DNA from: Arthrobacter sp. ES3-54
GTDB lineage: Bacteria > Actinomycetota > Actinomycetes > Actinomycetales > Micrococcaceae
Direction: 5' to 3'
Length of the DNA: 64,000 bases
NCBI RefSeq assembly: GCF_029504395.1
Contig: NZ_JAQFIF010000002.1
Span: 434,001 to 498,000, forward strand
In this document: piece by piece, positions 34,818 through 43,491 of the stretch
Numbering within the stretch: position 1 is the stretch's first letter
Layout of the letters: every line of letters begins with the position of its first letter
Notes under the pieces: generated by a model
The model's database searches: none
Told to the model about the DNA's origin: nothing
Seen by the model: only the letters and a program-made list of their open reading frames with translations
Position numbers and translations under genes: made by a program

Positions 34818-35200
34818 TGGTCGTGCCTGCCGAAAGTCGCCGGGTCCACAGGGCGCTTAGCGTGCGGCAGGCCCTCCACGACGAGGAGATAAGACTCGGT
34901 TATCAGGTCGTCGACGAGCTGCTTTCGAAGGTCCCCTCCGGGATGCAACGTGATCCAGTGCTGCTTGTTCATGTGATAGCCGGGGGTGATGTCCTTTTGC
35001 TGCTCTCGAAGAGCCTCCCCATCCTCCGGTGCAGCCTTGATGATGACGATGGGTTCGCCGGTGACTTCGGTCAGCAGCATGAACACCTTGTCGCGGACCT
35101 TGAACACTTCCCACTCCGGGCCGAAGGGATGCTCGAGTCCGGCACCGGGAAGCTCCTGCGCCCGTGCTCGAGCCTGCTCCTGCAGTTTGTCGTCGTTCAC
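34814..35200 (-). CDS. MmcQ/YjbR-family protein (module copy 2, second paralogue)
   Basis: The 128-residue protein starts MNDDKLQEQARARAQELPGA and continues GLEHPFGPEWEVFKVRDKVF, MLLTEVTGEPIVIIKAAPED and HMNKQHWITLHPGGDL. It is the counterpart of 15142-15528 and opens the module. ATG 35200 follows AAGGAA at about 35210. It is divergent from a TetR gene at 35275, separated by 74 bp with a GTAC-rich dyad, so that regulator may control the module as well as its own operon. Confidence 0.85.
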   Translation of the reverse strand: MNDDKLQEQARARAQELPGAGLEHPFGPEWEVFKVRDKVFMLLTEVTGEPIVIIKAAPEDGEALREQQKDITPGYHMNKQHWITLHPGGDLRKQLVDDLITESYLLVVEGLPHAKRPVDPATFGRHDQ

Positions 35201-35232
35201 GCGGGTTCCTTCCTTGGACTAATCTGGATTCA

Positions 35233-35252
35233 GTACGTACCAGTGTACGCAC
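35233..35252. promoter_or_regulatory. Candidate operator between divergent module and TetR
   Basis: GTACGTAC-CAGT-GTACGCAC is a dyad with 7 of 8 arm positions matched, placed between the divergent MmcQ and TetR starts. It is the only symmetric site in the 74-bp gap. Assignment to the adjacent TetR protein is an inference. Confidence 0.5.
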
Positions 35253-35274
35253 TTAATCAGACATCGGAGGAAGC

Positions 35275-35868
35275 ATGCGCCGCGGGAAACCGAATGACCC
35301 AGGACGCCGGTCGCGAATCTTGGAGTCCACCCTCGACGTGATCAAGACCGACGGGATCAGTGCGGTGTCGTATCGGGGTGTTGCCGCGCATGCCGAGGTG
35401 CCGCTCGGGTCGATGACGTACTACTTCCCCACCCTCGAGGGCCTCATCTTGAGCGCTTTGGACTCGACCCGCAGCGAGCTCGAGCCCCGGTATGCCGCCC
35501 CGCTTCGTGATGCTCGCAGCCCCGCCGACGTCGTCGACGCTCTCGTTGACGCGACGATCGGCTCGACCAGCCCGAGCCTTGCCGACATCCGCCTCTACGA
35601 GGAGATTCGTCACTACGGCGCGCGGGACCCGAAAGTGGCTGCCGTGCTCCAGGCAGTCGAGGACGATTCCCTCGTGATGCTCCAGCCCGTCGTTCCCACC
35701 AGCATCGCCCTCGCCATCAACGCGCTGCTGTGGGGCTGGTGGAGTCACCGCCTGGCGCACCCCGACACGTCGCTCGACGAGGCAACAGTGCGCAGACCCT
35801 ACGAGGCGATCGTTGGACTCGCCGCACCCGATCACCCATTCCACACGAAAGAGCAAAACCATGCCTAA
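35275..35868 (+). CDS. TetR-family transcriptional regulator
   Basis: The 197-residue protein has the helix-turn-helix at residues 10-58 (RRSRILESTLDVIKTDGISA, then VSYRGVAAHAEVPLGSMTYY and FPTLEGLILSAL). V-P-L-G-S-M-T-Y-Y-F is a typical TetR recognition helix. The C-terminal domain is helical. It overlaps the following oxidoreductase by 8 bp, so the two are co-transcribed, and it is divergent from the MmcQ-rarA-esterase module. Confidence 0.88.
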   Translation: MRRGKPNDPGRRSRILESTLDVIKTDGISAVSYRGVAAHAEVPLGSMTYYFPTLEGLILSALDSTRSELEPRYAAPLRDARSPADVVDALVDATIGSTSPSLADIRLYEEIRHYGARDPKVAAVLQAVEDDSLVMLQPVVPTSIALAINALLWGWWSHRLAHPDTSLDEATVRRPYEAIVGLAAPDHPFHTKEQNHA

Positions 35869-36790
35869 GACAATGCGAGCCGTCCGGCTGACCGGTCCCG
35901 TCGCTCCCCAGGAGCTCACCGTGACGGAGGTGCCGCTTCCAGCGGTCACCGCGGGACAAGTCCGCATCCGCGTGCGAGCGTTCGGCATCAACGAGTCCGA
36001 AGTCACCAGCCGCAAGGGGGAGTCCGGCCCCGACTTCTCCTTCCCCCGCATCCTCGGCATCGAAGCCGTCGGCGTCGTTGATGCCGTCGGCGACGGCGTC
36101 AACCTGGTTCCAGGGCAGAAGGTCGCCACGATGATGGGTGGCCTCGGCCGCACCATCGACGGCAGCTACGCCGAATACACCGTCGTCGACGCGGCGAACA
36201 CGATCCCCTTCGAAACCGACCTCGGGTGGGACATCGTTGGTGCGCTCCCAGAGATGCTGCAAACCGCCCACGGGTCGCTAACAGCCGGCCTCCACCTGCA
36301 AGCCGGCCAGCAGGTGCTCATTCACGGCGGCACCTCTACCGTCGCTCGAGCGGACCTGCTGCACCACGTTGGCGCCGACCATGTCGTGACCGATGATGAC
36401 ACCCTCCCGGGCGCTGTTCGCGCGATCGCGACGGAAGGTCTTGACGCCGTCCTCGAGTTCGTCAGTGCGGCGGCGCTCCCGGACATGCTGGCCCTGGCGC
36501 GTTCCGGCGGCGTCGTCTGCTTCGTCGGCGCTCTCAGCAGTGAATGGACCATCCCGGACTTCTCACCGTTCACGATCCCCAACGGCGTCCACCTCACCAG
36601 CTACGCAGGTGAAGCAGCCGACCTCTCCGCTGACGCTCTGAGCAGGTACCTCGGCGCCATCGAAGCCGACACTATGCGCATCATCATCTCCGACACTTAC
36701 ACCGGACTCGACCAAGTCGCTGCAGCCCACCAAGACTTCGACTCGACCCACCGCGTCGGCAAACGAGTCGTCGTCATCCCGGGACGGTGA
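35861..36790 (+). CDS. Zinc-independent quinone oxidoreductase (MDR) with a deletion in the cofactor fold
   Basis: The 309-residue protein belongs to the medium-chain reductase superfamily, quinone-reductase type: MPKTMRAVRLTGPVAPQELT, LPAVTAGQVRIRVRAFGINE, RILGIEAVGVVDAVGDGVNL and ALPEMLQTAHGSLTAGLHLQ, then LIHGGTSTV. In relatives this is followed by about 20 residues (G-L-x-A...A-K...G-A-x-V-x-x-T-T-R) before the A-D-L-L-x-x-x-G-A-D-H-V that here follows at once (ARADLLHHVGADHVV). The NADPH-binding turn and helix are therefore shortened in frame, and the enzyme may be inactive. The rest (FVGALSSEW, VGKRVVVIPG) is normal. Confidence 0.85.
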   Translation: MPKTMRAVRLTGPVAPQELTVTEVPLPAVTAGQVRIRVRAFGINESEVTSRKGESGPDFSFPRILGIEAVGVVDAVGDGVNLVPGQKVATMMGGLGRTIDGSYAEYTVVDAANTIPFETDLGWDIVGALPEMLQTAHGSLTAGLHLQAGQQVLIHGGTSTVARADLLHHVGADHVVTDDDTLPGAVRAIATEGLDAVLEFVSAAALPDMLALARSGGVVCFVGALSSEWTIPDFSPFTIPNGVHLTSYAGEAADLSADALSRYLGAIEADTMRIIISDTYTGLDQVAAAHQDFDSTHRVGKRVVVIPGR

Positions 36791-37039
36791 ACCCACCACA
36801 AGCATTCGCGAGCCGCTGTTCTCGAGCGTGGCGTGCGACGTCACGTCCTACGCGTCGGAACCAACCCGTCAGCGTCCTGACGACACGCAGCGAGGCCAGA
36901 AAGGCGACACCGAACGGCGCTGCTCACAAGTCAGGATCCTACGGAACAGAGCCAGTGAGACGTCTCGTATGCCAAGCGTTTCGAGACAGATAGGTTTCGA
37001 GACACCAACTCGGACTAGGAACGCCCGCAAGGTGATCCT
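36791..37039. other. No gene; right flank of the IS110 transposase
   Basis: No coding sequence is recognised. The non-coding right end of the IS110-family element probably lies here, but IS110 elements lack inverted repeats, so its boundary cannot be placed. Confidence 0.4.
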
Positions 37040-38152
37040 TTACCTGACACCACCTGAACCGTCTGCCCCGGCAACGTGGGACGGGGCCGGTTCCGCGGTG
37101 GCGTATAGGGAGTTGAGTTGGCGGTAGAGGATTCGGGCGATGTAGCGCTTGAGGGATCTGCGGATTTCGCGGTAGCTGCGGCCTTCTTGAGTGCGCTTGG
37201 CGACGTAGTCCCGTGTTCCGGGGTCGTGGACCATCCGGGTCATGGTGATGGTGTGCAAGGCTCGGTTGAGGCGCCTATCACCACCCCGGTTGAGCCTGTG
37301 CCGGACAGTGTTACCGCTTGAGGCCGGCAAGGGATTCACCCCTGCCAGCGAGGCGAAGGCAGCTTCGCTGCGAACCCTTCCTGGATGCGACCAAGCTGTC
37401 AGGACAGCAGCGACCGTGACAGCCCCGACGCCCACCATCTCCAACAGCGGCGCGGCGGGGCTTTGCTGGATCAGCTCTGTCATGCGCTTCTGGTTCGCCG
37501 TCAGCTGAGTGGTCACTTCGAGAACGCGGCGCGCCAACCGAACCGCTTCCTCCCGCGCGATCGATAGTTCGATCTGCTCTTGTCGTTCCCGCCATCTGGT
37601 GATCGTGGCAATCTGGGCGGGAACCAATGGTTTACGAGCGTCGATTCCAAGATCATGTGCCCGGAGTAAGGCGATGAGTGCATTGACATTCACCGTTCGT
37701 TCCCGGGTCAACTGATCCCGGGCAGCGCTCAAGATCCTGAGTCCGGCACGAGTTCCTTCATCCCGACGCGGAGCTCGGAGCTGGGACTCCTCTAAGCCGA
37801 TGACAGCGGTTCCGATGGCGGCGGCGTCCAGCGGGTCAGATTTGCCGATCGCCCGGCGCCCGCGGGCGTTCATCCGTGGAGCTTCGGCGACGTCATAGCC
37901 GGCGTCGGCTACTGCCCTGGCCAGACCTGCCCCATAAGAGCCGATACCCTCAACGGCCCATAGACAGGCCATATCGCCGTCTGTCCGTCGGCCTACCCAG
38001 GCAAGTGCGCGGGAAATCCCTGCCGAGGTGGTCGGGAACTGCTCGCACGCGACCCGTCGCTTGGTATTGGCCTCGATGATGGCGTGCGTGTGTGTGCGGA
38101 CGTGGCAGTCCACGCCGATGACGAATGGGCGGGTCTGCGCAACGATGGTCAA
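37040..38152 (-). mobile_element. IS110-family transposase, apparently intact
   Basis: The 370-residue protein has the N-terminal DEDD domain (RPFVIGVDCHVRTHTHAIIE, LWAVEGIGSYGAGLARAVAD and KSDPLDAAAIGTAVIGLEES) and the C-terminal Tnp_20 domain with LEMVGVGAVTVAAVLTAWSH, FASLAGVNPLPASSGNTVRH with the catalytic Ser, and HTITMTRMVHDPGTRDYVAK. IS110 enzymes recombine DNA with a bridge RNA made from the element's non-coding end. TTG 38152 is taken as start because GGAAGGAGG lies 8 bases before it. The element limits are not definable from sequence alone. Confidence 0.88.
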
Positions 38153-38446
38153 CGCGGCCACCCTCCTTCCTTTCGAACGGGCAAGACTGGTCGCATCACG
38201 ACCGGCACTGACCTGGGAAGAGTCACTTCGAGGCAATACTGTGATGAGCCACAACCGCAGGGGCTGGGCAAGCTTCTAATCAAGCCACCGACGTGGGACA
38301 GGTCAACGCCGGCCGCTCCACCCAGCGCGGACAAGTCGGGGGAAACGCACCCTCAAGGGGCAATTGTTTTTTCGAGTCACGCGCCAGCAGAACAACCGGC
38401 ATCAACACTGCCAGCTAGTCCCAGACCGGCCACCGCAAGACTCACA
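38153..38446. other. Non-coding DNA upstream of the IS110 transposase
   Basis: No gene is seen. If this IS follows the IS110 subgroup, its left end with the bridge RNA should lie here. I could not identify the paired guide loops by eye. Confidence 0.4.
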
Positions 38447-38640
38447 GTTGTTTTTTGGATTGCTGGCAAGCTCGCTTGCTCGGCGGCCGACCGAGCCCTG
38501 TCTACCCGCAGGGCAAAGGGCAGGAAATTCGTGGAGGAAATCAGCGACGCAGGAGTGCCGGAGGGACATTTCCTGCACCGCAGGCCCCGGAGGAACGGAG
38601 GGGCTAGACGGGGTGGAGCGGACGCCTAGAATCCGGAGGA
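38447..38640. other. Structured hairpin element, copy 2 (paralogue at 30156-30345)
   Basis: The outer stem GTCTA (38500-38504) / TAGAC (38605-38609) encloses an inner stem GCAGGAAAT (38520-38528) / ATTTCCTGC (38568-38576). The loop holds GGAGGAAATCAGCGACGCAG, as in copy 1. At two positions the stem pairs are changed on both sides compared with copy 1 (C-G to A-T, G-C to A-T). The flanks (TTGTTTT at the left; GAGCGGAC and AATCCG at the right) are also shared. The function is unknown. Confidence 0.55.
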
Positions 38641-38720
38641 ATCTCAATGATGTTGTCAACGGATATTGGTGTGCCGCTCCGGCGTCCCCGCCGGTGGCTG
38701 GGAGGTTGTCCGGGCCGTCG

Positions 38721-38844
38721 GAAGGCGCCCTGGGCATCGCCATGTCCGCGGCAAGGTCCATCGGCACCTACTTCTCCGCCAGATACCGGCGCATCGCTTC
38801 CCGACGCGGACCCGTCAAGGCATCTTTATTAGCTTCCTTGGAAT
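38721..38844 (+). pseudogene. IS110-family transposase C-terminal fragment
   Basis: The frame reads EGALGIAMSAARSIGTYFSA, then RYRRIASRRGPVKASLLASL. The A-x-x-A-A-R-x-x-x-T-Y-x-x-A-x-Y-R-R-I-A-x-R-R-G pattern is the end of the Tnp_20 domain in a subgroup of IS110 transposases different from the intact copy next door. No start, DEDD domain or end is present, so it is a scar. Confidence 0.65.
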
Positions 38845-38858
38845 TAGGTTCCATGGAA
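38834..38858. promoter_or_regulatory. Two TTCCNNGGAA palindromes before the MarR gene
   Basis: TTCCTTGGAA (38834-38843) and TTCCATGGAA (38849-38858) are perfect palindromes with 15-bp spacing, ending 21 bp before the MarR start codon. Paired sites about 1.5 helical turns apart in this position suggest autoregulation by the MarR protein. Confidence 0.6.
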
Positions 38859-38879
38859 ACAAAGTGCTAGGCTCCTTTT

Positions 38880-39350
38880 ATGAACAAGGGCGTCGAAACC
38901 TGGTCTCTATACCCTCTCTTCAGCGAACTGACTCGATTGGAAACCGAGCTGTGGGACGCACTCGATAGCAGTCTGCGCAAAGAACATGGCCTCCCGATGA
39001 GCAGATTTGAACCGATGGCCGTCGTCGATCGCCTAGGTGCGTGCCGGGTTTTCGATGTGGCTTCGGCTCTTGCGATTACCATCGGAGGCACGAGCAAGCT
39101 CATTGACCGGATTGAAGAGGCCGGATATTGCCGTCGGAGAAATAACCCAGTCGATCGCCGGTCCTCCCTCATCGAGCTAACGGCGGACGGGCGCATTCTG
39201 CTGGAACGGGCCAGGAAGACGGTTGAAGCCGAGCTGGATCTGCGGCTGAATCCTGTGCTTACCGAGCAGAAAACGGATGATCTCGTGGAACTGCTAGGCC
39301 GGCTGCGAAATGCCAGTCGCTCGGCAGGGGCTGCAGAGCGACCGAGCTGA
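38880..39350 (+). CDS. MarR-family transcriptional regulator
   Basis: The 156-residue protein has the MarR winged helix-turn-helix: LYPLFSELTRLETELWDALD, then FEPMAVVDRLGACRVFDVAS, IGGTSKLIDRIEEAGYCRRR and NPVDRRSSLIELTADGRILL. D-R-R-S is the conserved wing. MarR dimers sense small phenolic or other ligands. The SnoaL-like gene follows 89 bp downstream in the same direction and is a plausible target. Confidence 0.88.
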   Translation: MNKGVETWSLYPLFSELTRLETELWDALDSSLRKEHGLPMSRFEPMAVVDRLGACRVFDVASALAITIGGTSKLIDRIEEAGYCRRRNNPVDRRSSLIELTADGRILLERARKTVEAELDLRLNPVLTEQKTDDLVELLGRLRNASRSAGAAERPS

Positions 39351-39439
39351 TGTGCTTGCGCGGGCCTGAGGTCATCATCCAATAGCCACTAACCAGCGGT
39401 GTATGCCGTAGCCAACTAGAGATGTAAAGGAAGCAGCAA

Positions 39440-39853
39440 ATGACTGAAGAACTACGTGGACGCATGGACCGTTTCGTTGAATTCATCAATTCAGCCGACG
39501 AGAAGATTGGTGAGGAGATCATCTCACCGTCGGCCACGTTCCACGTGCCCTTTCTGCCCGAGCCGGTGCAGGGTCCAAGCGGCTATCTCGAAATCATCGG
39601 GATAATGCGACAGGCGTTTCCCGACGTCCAGTGGTCACTGGAGGAAACCATCATTCAAGGAAACGCGGTAGCCGCACGGTTCATCCTGCGTGGCACACAC
39701 CGAGGGGACTTCCTCGGCGTATCTGCAACAGGCAAACCGATCCAGACGCAGGCAATGAACATCTATCGATTCACAAACGGTCAAATCATCGAAGAGCACG
39801 GTCTCCCGGACCTCTTCGGACTAATGATGCAGATTCGGCCGATCGACGCCTAG
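39440..39853 (+). CDS. SnoaL-like polyketide cyclase / ester-cyclase-family protein
   Basis: The 137-residue protein has the cone-shaped NTF2/SnoaL fold: MDRFVEFINSADEKIGEEII, SPSATFHVPFLPEPVQGPSG, MRQAFPDVQWSLEETIIQGN, FILRGTHRGDFLGVSATGKP and MNIYRFTNGQIIEEHGLPDL. The alternation R-F-x-x-x-G-T-H-x-G...G-x-x-I-x-x-H follows the SnoaL-like group, whose members act as cyclases, hydrolases or unknown binding proteins. ATG 39440 follows AAAGGAAGC. It lies after a MarR gene and before an IS110 relic. Confidence 0.8.
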   Translation: MTEELRGRMDRFVEFINSADEKIGEEIISPSATFHVPFLPEPVQGPSGYLEIIGIMRQAFPDVQWSLEETIIQGNAVAARFILRGTHRGDFLGVSATGKPIQTQAMNIYRFTNGQIIEEHGLPDLFGLMMQIRPIDA

Positions 39854-40114
39854 AGGACCCCTGCAGTCATTGGAGATCGGTTCTCCTGAAGAACCTGGTC
39901 CGCGCTCCGCATGTCTGGGGTACTCGATGCGATCTCCAACTGATTGCACTGCGGAGCAGATAACACCACACGACAAGGCCTTGTCCCAAGTCCCCGTTGC
40001 CAACTTCCGCTGCTGACTAACCGAACCGGGAACGATAGCCAACGATCATGAACGATGTGGCAGTTGGACGCTTAGCCGTCGGTGGCTTAAGGCGGCATGT
40101 CAGACGCCACTCCA

Positions 40115-40910
40115 TCAGGCCGCCAGAGGGTCAGACCGACAGGCTGCAGGGGTATAGGTTGTGCCGTCGCGGAGCATGGCCCACGGGACGTTGAGCCGGC
40201 GGCGGGCCAGGGAGAGCATAGCCTGAATGTGGGTTTTGCCTTCGGTGCGTTTTCGGTCGTAGTATCTCCGGGAGGCGGGGCAGCTCTTCAGCGCCGAAAG
40301 CCCCGACAGATAGAAGACGCGGAGCAGCCGGCGGTCGTAGCGCCGGGGGCGGTGGTGGTTTCCGCTGATCCTTCCGGAGTCCCGGGGCGCCGGGGCCAGT
40401 CCGACAACGCCCGCGAACCGGTCCGCGGTCTGGAAGACTGTGAGGTCCCCGCCGGTGGCTCCGAGGAATTCCGCGGCCAGGACTGGTCCGAAGCCGGGCA
40501 TGCTGAGCAGCACCCGGGTGTGCCGGTGTTCGGTGACCTTCTCGCTGATCAGCGCATCGAGCTCGGCGAGTTCTTGATCGAGGGTGATGATTTCCTGTGC
40601 GAGTGCTGCGACGATCAGTTCCCCGAGGTGCTGGGCCGGGACGGTCGTGTGCTGGGATTTCGCAGCATCGACGGCGGCCTGGGCGACCGCGGCGGACGAG
40701 CGGGTGCCGTGTTTCTTTAGCCACGCGTGGAGCCTGGCCTGCCCGGTGCGGCGGATCCCGTCCGGGGTCCGGTGCTTGGTCAGCAGCAACAGGGCCGCCT
40801 TGGAACGGCTGTAGTCAAAGGCCCGCTCCAGTGCCGGGAAGTATTCGAGGAGCTGGGCCTGCAGTCGGTTGATCGCCCGTACCCTGTCCGCGGACTTAGG
40901 TCCGAGCGAG
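40115..40910 (-). pseudogene. IS110-family transposase, N-terminally truncated
   Basis: The frame includes ADRVRAINRLQAQLLEYFPA, TRVLLSMPGFGPVLAAEFLG, FAGVVGLAPAPRDSGRISGN, SGLSALKSCPASRRYYDRKR and KTHIQAMLSLARRRLNVPWA to a stop at 40115. That is the linker plus the Tnp_20 domain with the catalytic Ser (RDSGR) of an IS110 transposase; the DEDD domain that should precede ADRVRA is missing, and unrelated sequence takes its place. It is a different subfamily from the intact copy at 37040-38152. Confidence 0.75.
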
Positions 40911-41023
40911 ACCGGCCGCACGAGAAGGGCCTCGCTCCAGCCCACAGCTGTACTCTGGACGCTTCTGCCGCCATCCACGCAGTCCGTGGCCGGCGGCCCC
41001 CATGACCCTAAGGCAGGACTCAA

Positions 41024-41475
41024 GAAGACAGCCCGAAAGTCAGGTCACTCAGAACTCGTGGCTGCATGAACTCGTGTCAGTGGAAAGTGGCAAGGAGCGA
41101 GTCACCGATGAGCCACGGCATACCCGCGTACGTGTGCGGACAATGTGCCCCCCCTTCGGTCGGACATGAAGCCCCAACCGTCTCTCCCAGATCAACACGA
41201 CGGACCAAAGGGGGTCCAAGAATCTTCAAGAAAACTTCCGTCAGGTCATGTCATCACCACAACCACACGGCATGAATAAGTGAGCGGCCAACCACCGTCA
41301 CCAAAGCAACCCAGAAAGGAGACCCACGTGACCCGACATCCCAGCAGGCGGAGGGCCCACTAGCCAAGGCTCTGACCCCGCCACCCACAACCGAACAGGC
41401 CACCGCGGCGCCAGGCACAGACCGCGGCCAGAGTCAGAGGGACCCGTGGAGGGTCAATGTCAACACCTTAAAAGC
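41024..41475. other. No gene beyond a possible 11-codon leader frame
   Basis: The only notable item is AGAAAGGAG followed by GTG 41329 and an 11-residue frame (MTRHPSRRRAH, stop 41362-41364). Nothing downstream before the terminator at 41476 is coding, so a regulatory leader has no visible target. Confidence 0.35.
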
Positions 41476-41496
41476 AAAAACCCCTCTGACGAGGGG
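41476..41496 (-). terminator. Rho-independent terminator beyond the internal tRNA-3' copy
   Basis: CCCCTC-GTCA-GAGGGG followed by TTTTT on the minus strand, directly downstream of the tRNA-Leu 3'-end remnant at 41504-41525. It differs in sequence from the terminators at the other two copies, so this junction came from a different donor. Confidence 0.7.
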
Positions 41497-41503
41497 GAAT
41501 GCT

Positions 41504-41635
41504 GTGCCCGAGGTGGGACTCGAACTGCATTCCAGCCCTGAAAACACTGGGCCCCCGCGGAAACATGCGGAATCCGGCCCAATCCGACCGATGTACGGCC
41601 CAGTCCGAAGCTAAAAGTGTGGACATTGTCCACAC
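41504..41635. repeat. Internal attachment-site copy (B) and element arm, boundary of E1 and E2
   Basis: The first 22 bp are identical to the tRNA-Leu(CAA) 3' end. The next 110 bp or so closely match 1444-1554, including GAAACATGCGGAATCCGGCC and a perfect palindrome TGTGGACA-T-TGTCCACA at 41618-41634. The left flank is not shared. This is what a junction between two tandemly integrated related elements would look like. Confidence 0.75.
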
Positions 41636-41876
41636 TCTCTTTTTGCCATATTCCAGCTCCAAAAAGCGGGCGTCAGGAGGGGCTTCCCCGTTGTGACAAA
41701 ACGTCGGTTATCGGCGTTTTACGGCGACTTCGGTCTGGGACGGCAACACCACGCTCGGCTATTCGTGTGGAGGCGCATCGCGATCCAGTGGGCGACGAAT
41801 CAGCAGATATGCTCTAACGCTGGGAACACGGGAACGAGCCGACCACACGACGTGCTGGGAGCCGACGCGGCGGTGT

Positions 41877-43130
41877 TCAGTCTTGGGTTCCGAACTGGCG
41901 AAGCAGTGCTGCCGTGGTGGCTAGGAGCGCTACGATGGCCCCGTACCAACATACGGTGGCAAAGAGGCCGAAAGGAGGCACAAGTAGCCCTGCCACCACG
42001 GCCGGCACGCTGAAGGCTGTGTAACAGACTACGAACACCGCTGCCAATACCTCGGCCCGCTCGCCGGGCTGAATGAGCGGCAGGAGAGACTGCAGGGCTC
42101 CTGAAAAGGCGGTGCCGAAGCCGGTTCCCGTTATCATCACCGCGACGTAATACATCCACAGCGATCCCACAGCGATCGCCCCAATCGCCAGGGCACTTCC
42201 AATGGCAATTGAAGTCGTGCCGTACAGGGAGATGGAGCGCGCCGTGCGGCGGCGCATCAAGAATCCTGCTACGGCACCTGACCCGGCCAGCAGTGCCACC
42301 ACCAGGCCGCGGGCAAGGTGAGAGTTTTCGTGGAATTGCGTTGCTATGATGACCGGCCCTAGTGAGAGGTACAAGCCGCCTGTCGCCCATCCGGCGAAGA
42401 TGGCCGGTGCGGCATATAGAAACGCTTTCCGCATACTGTTAGGCAGGGAAGCGCGTGGCCGCAATGACGCCCACACTCCATCATGCCGCGGGGATGTCTC
42501 GGGAAGGCACCAGATGGCACCTGCAATCAGCAGGTACGTCACTAAGAGGGTGCCGAATACCATCGTTGCCCCGCGATCTTCGAAGACAAATAGGACGAAT
42601 CCGGCAACCAGCCCGCCAACCGCCAAGCCGGCCATTGCCGACACCGAGTTCCAAGCAGCGGCGGATCCGGGCTTATGACTGGGTTCCAAATCGACCACCG
42701 TGGCCGAAAGGGCAGAAAGCAGCAGTCCACTGGCACCTCCCTGCACGATACGGGAGGCGATGAATGCTTGGGCAGTGTCTGCATGCCAGAACAGAAACAC
42801 GCTGATGGCCAAGAGCCCGAAGCCTGCCGATAGGACGGGGCGCCGGCCCACGTGGTCAGACAACGATCCGCCGACGAGCAGCAGCGCAAGAAGCGCTACT
42901 GCGTAGACGGCGAACACCATCGTGACCGTGACCGGCGCGAATCCGAACTTGGCCTGAAGGACCGGGTAGAAAGGCGATGGAGCGCTGGCGCCGGCCATCA
43001 TCGCTGTGGTGGCGAACAGTGCGAGACGAAAGCCCCAGCGCTTACGCGGTCCGCTGGTGTCAGTAGGTGTCGAACGCTCGACACCTACAGCGCGGCCAAC
43101 TTCCAGAACGTTCGAATTATTTGGAACCAT
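41877..43130 (-). CDS. MFS drug/metabolite transporter, 12 membrane segments
   Basis: The 417-residue protein shows the major facilitator layout: LALFATTAMMAGASAPSPFY as the first helix, the MFS signature SLSDHVGRRPVLSAGFGLLA in loop 2-3, VQGGASGLLLSALSATVVDL (motif after helix 4) and six C-terminal helices including SIAIGSALAIGAIAVGSLWM. Charged loops fit a proton-driven exporter of the DHA1 type, but substrate direction cannot be deduced. ATG 43130 is chosen; the first 30 residues are soluble. It is divergent from the ArsR-type gene at 43180, which probably regulates it. Confidence 0.85.
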   Translation of the reverse strand: MVPNNSNVLEVGRAVGVERSTPTDTSGPRKRWGFRLALFATTAMMAGASAPSPFYPVLQAKFGFAPVTVTMVFAVYAVALLALLLVGGSLSDHVGRRPVLSAGFGLLAISVFLFWHADTAQAFIASRIVQGGASGLLLSALSATVVDLEPSHKPGSAAAWNSVSAMAGLAVGGLVAGFVLFVFEDRGATMVFGTLLVTYLLIAGAIWCLPETSPRHDGVWASLRPRASLPNSMRKAFLYAAPAIFAGWATGGLYLSLGPVIIATQFHENSHLARGLVVALLAGSGAVAGFLMRRRTARSISLYGTTSIAIGSALAIGAIAVGSLWMYYVAVMITGTGFGTAFSGALQSLLPLIQPGERAEVLAAVFVVCYTAFSVPAVVAGLLVPPFGLFATVCWYGAIVALLATTAALLRQFGTQD

Positions 43131-43179
43131 CACAGGAGCGTACAACACGTGCTCCCTATGGTTCAACTATTATCGAACT

Positions 43180-43491
43180 ATGATCGAGTCTACAAAGCTA
43201 CCCCACCCGGCCCGTGAGGACATCGAGCTGACGTTCGTACTCTTCGCTCTCAGCGATGAGGCGCGACTGGCTTTGGTACGTCAGCTGTCGGGGGGACCAC
43301 TGGACATGGTCGACTGCTCGTCGCTGGGTGCCAACGTCCCCAAGTCCACCCGCTCGCATCAGGTGAAAGTGCTGCGGGAAGCCGGCGTCATCACCAGCGA
43401 GTTGCGTGGGCGCAACCGCCAGTTGACGCTCCGACGCTCGGACCTGGACGCTCGATTCCCCGGGTTGCTGGAGGCTGTGCTCGGAGCATAG
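43180..43491 (+). CDS. ArsR-type winged helix regulator
   Basis: The 103-residue protein is a single wHTH: EDIELTFVLFALSDEARLAL, VRQLSGGPLDMVDCSSLGAN, VPKSTRSHQVKVLREAGVIT and SELRGRNRQLTLRRSDLDAR. S-x-R-S-H-Q-x-x-x-L-R-E-A-G is the ArsR recognition helix. One Cys (VDCSS) is present, but no obvious metal pair, so it may sense an organic ligand. Overlapping divergent promoters with the MFS gene (49-bp gap containing GTTC/GAAC half sites) suggest that it represses both. Confidence 0.83.
   Translation: MIESTKLPHPAREDIELTFVLFALSDEARLALVRQLSGGPLDMVDCSSLGANVPKSTRSHQVKVLREAGVITSELRGRNRQLTLRRSDLDARFPGLLEAVLGA

Noticed and set aside
41329..41364. An 11-residue leader-like frame after AGAAAGGAG
   Set aside because: No regulated gene follows before the terminator at 41476,and it has no Cys or repeated codons typical of attenuators.
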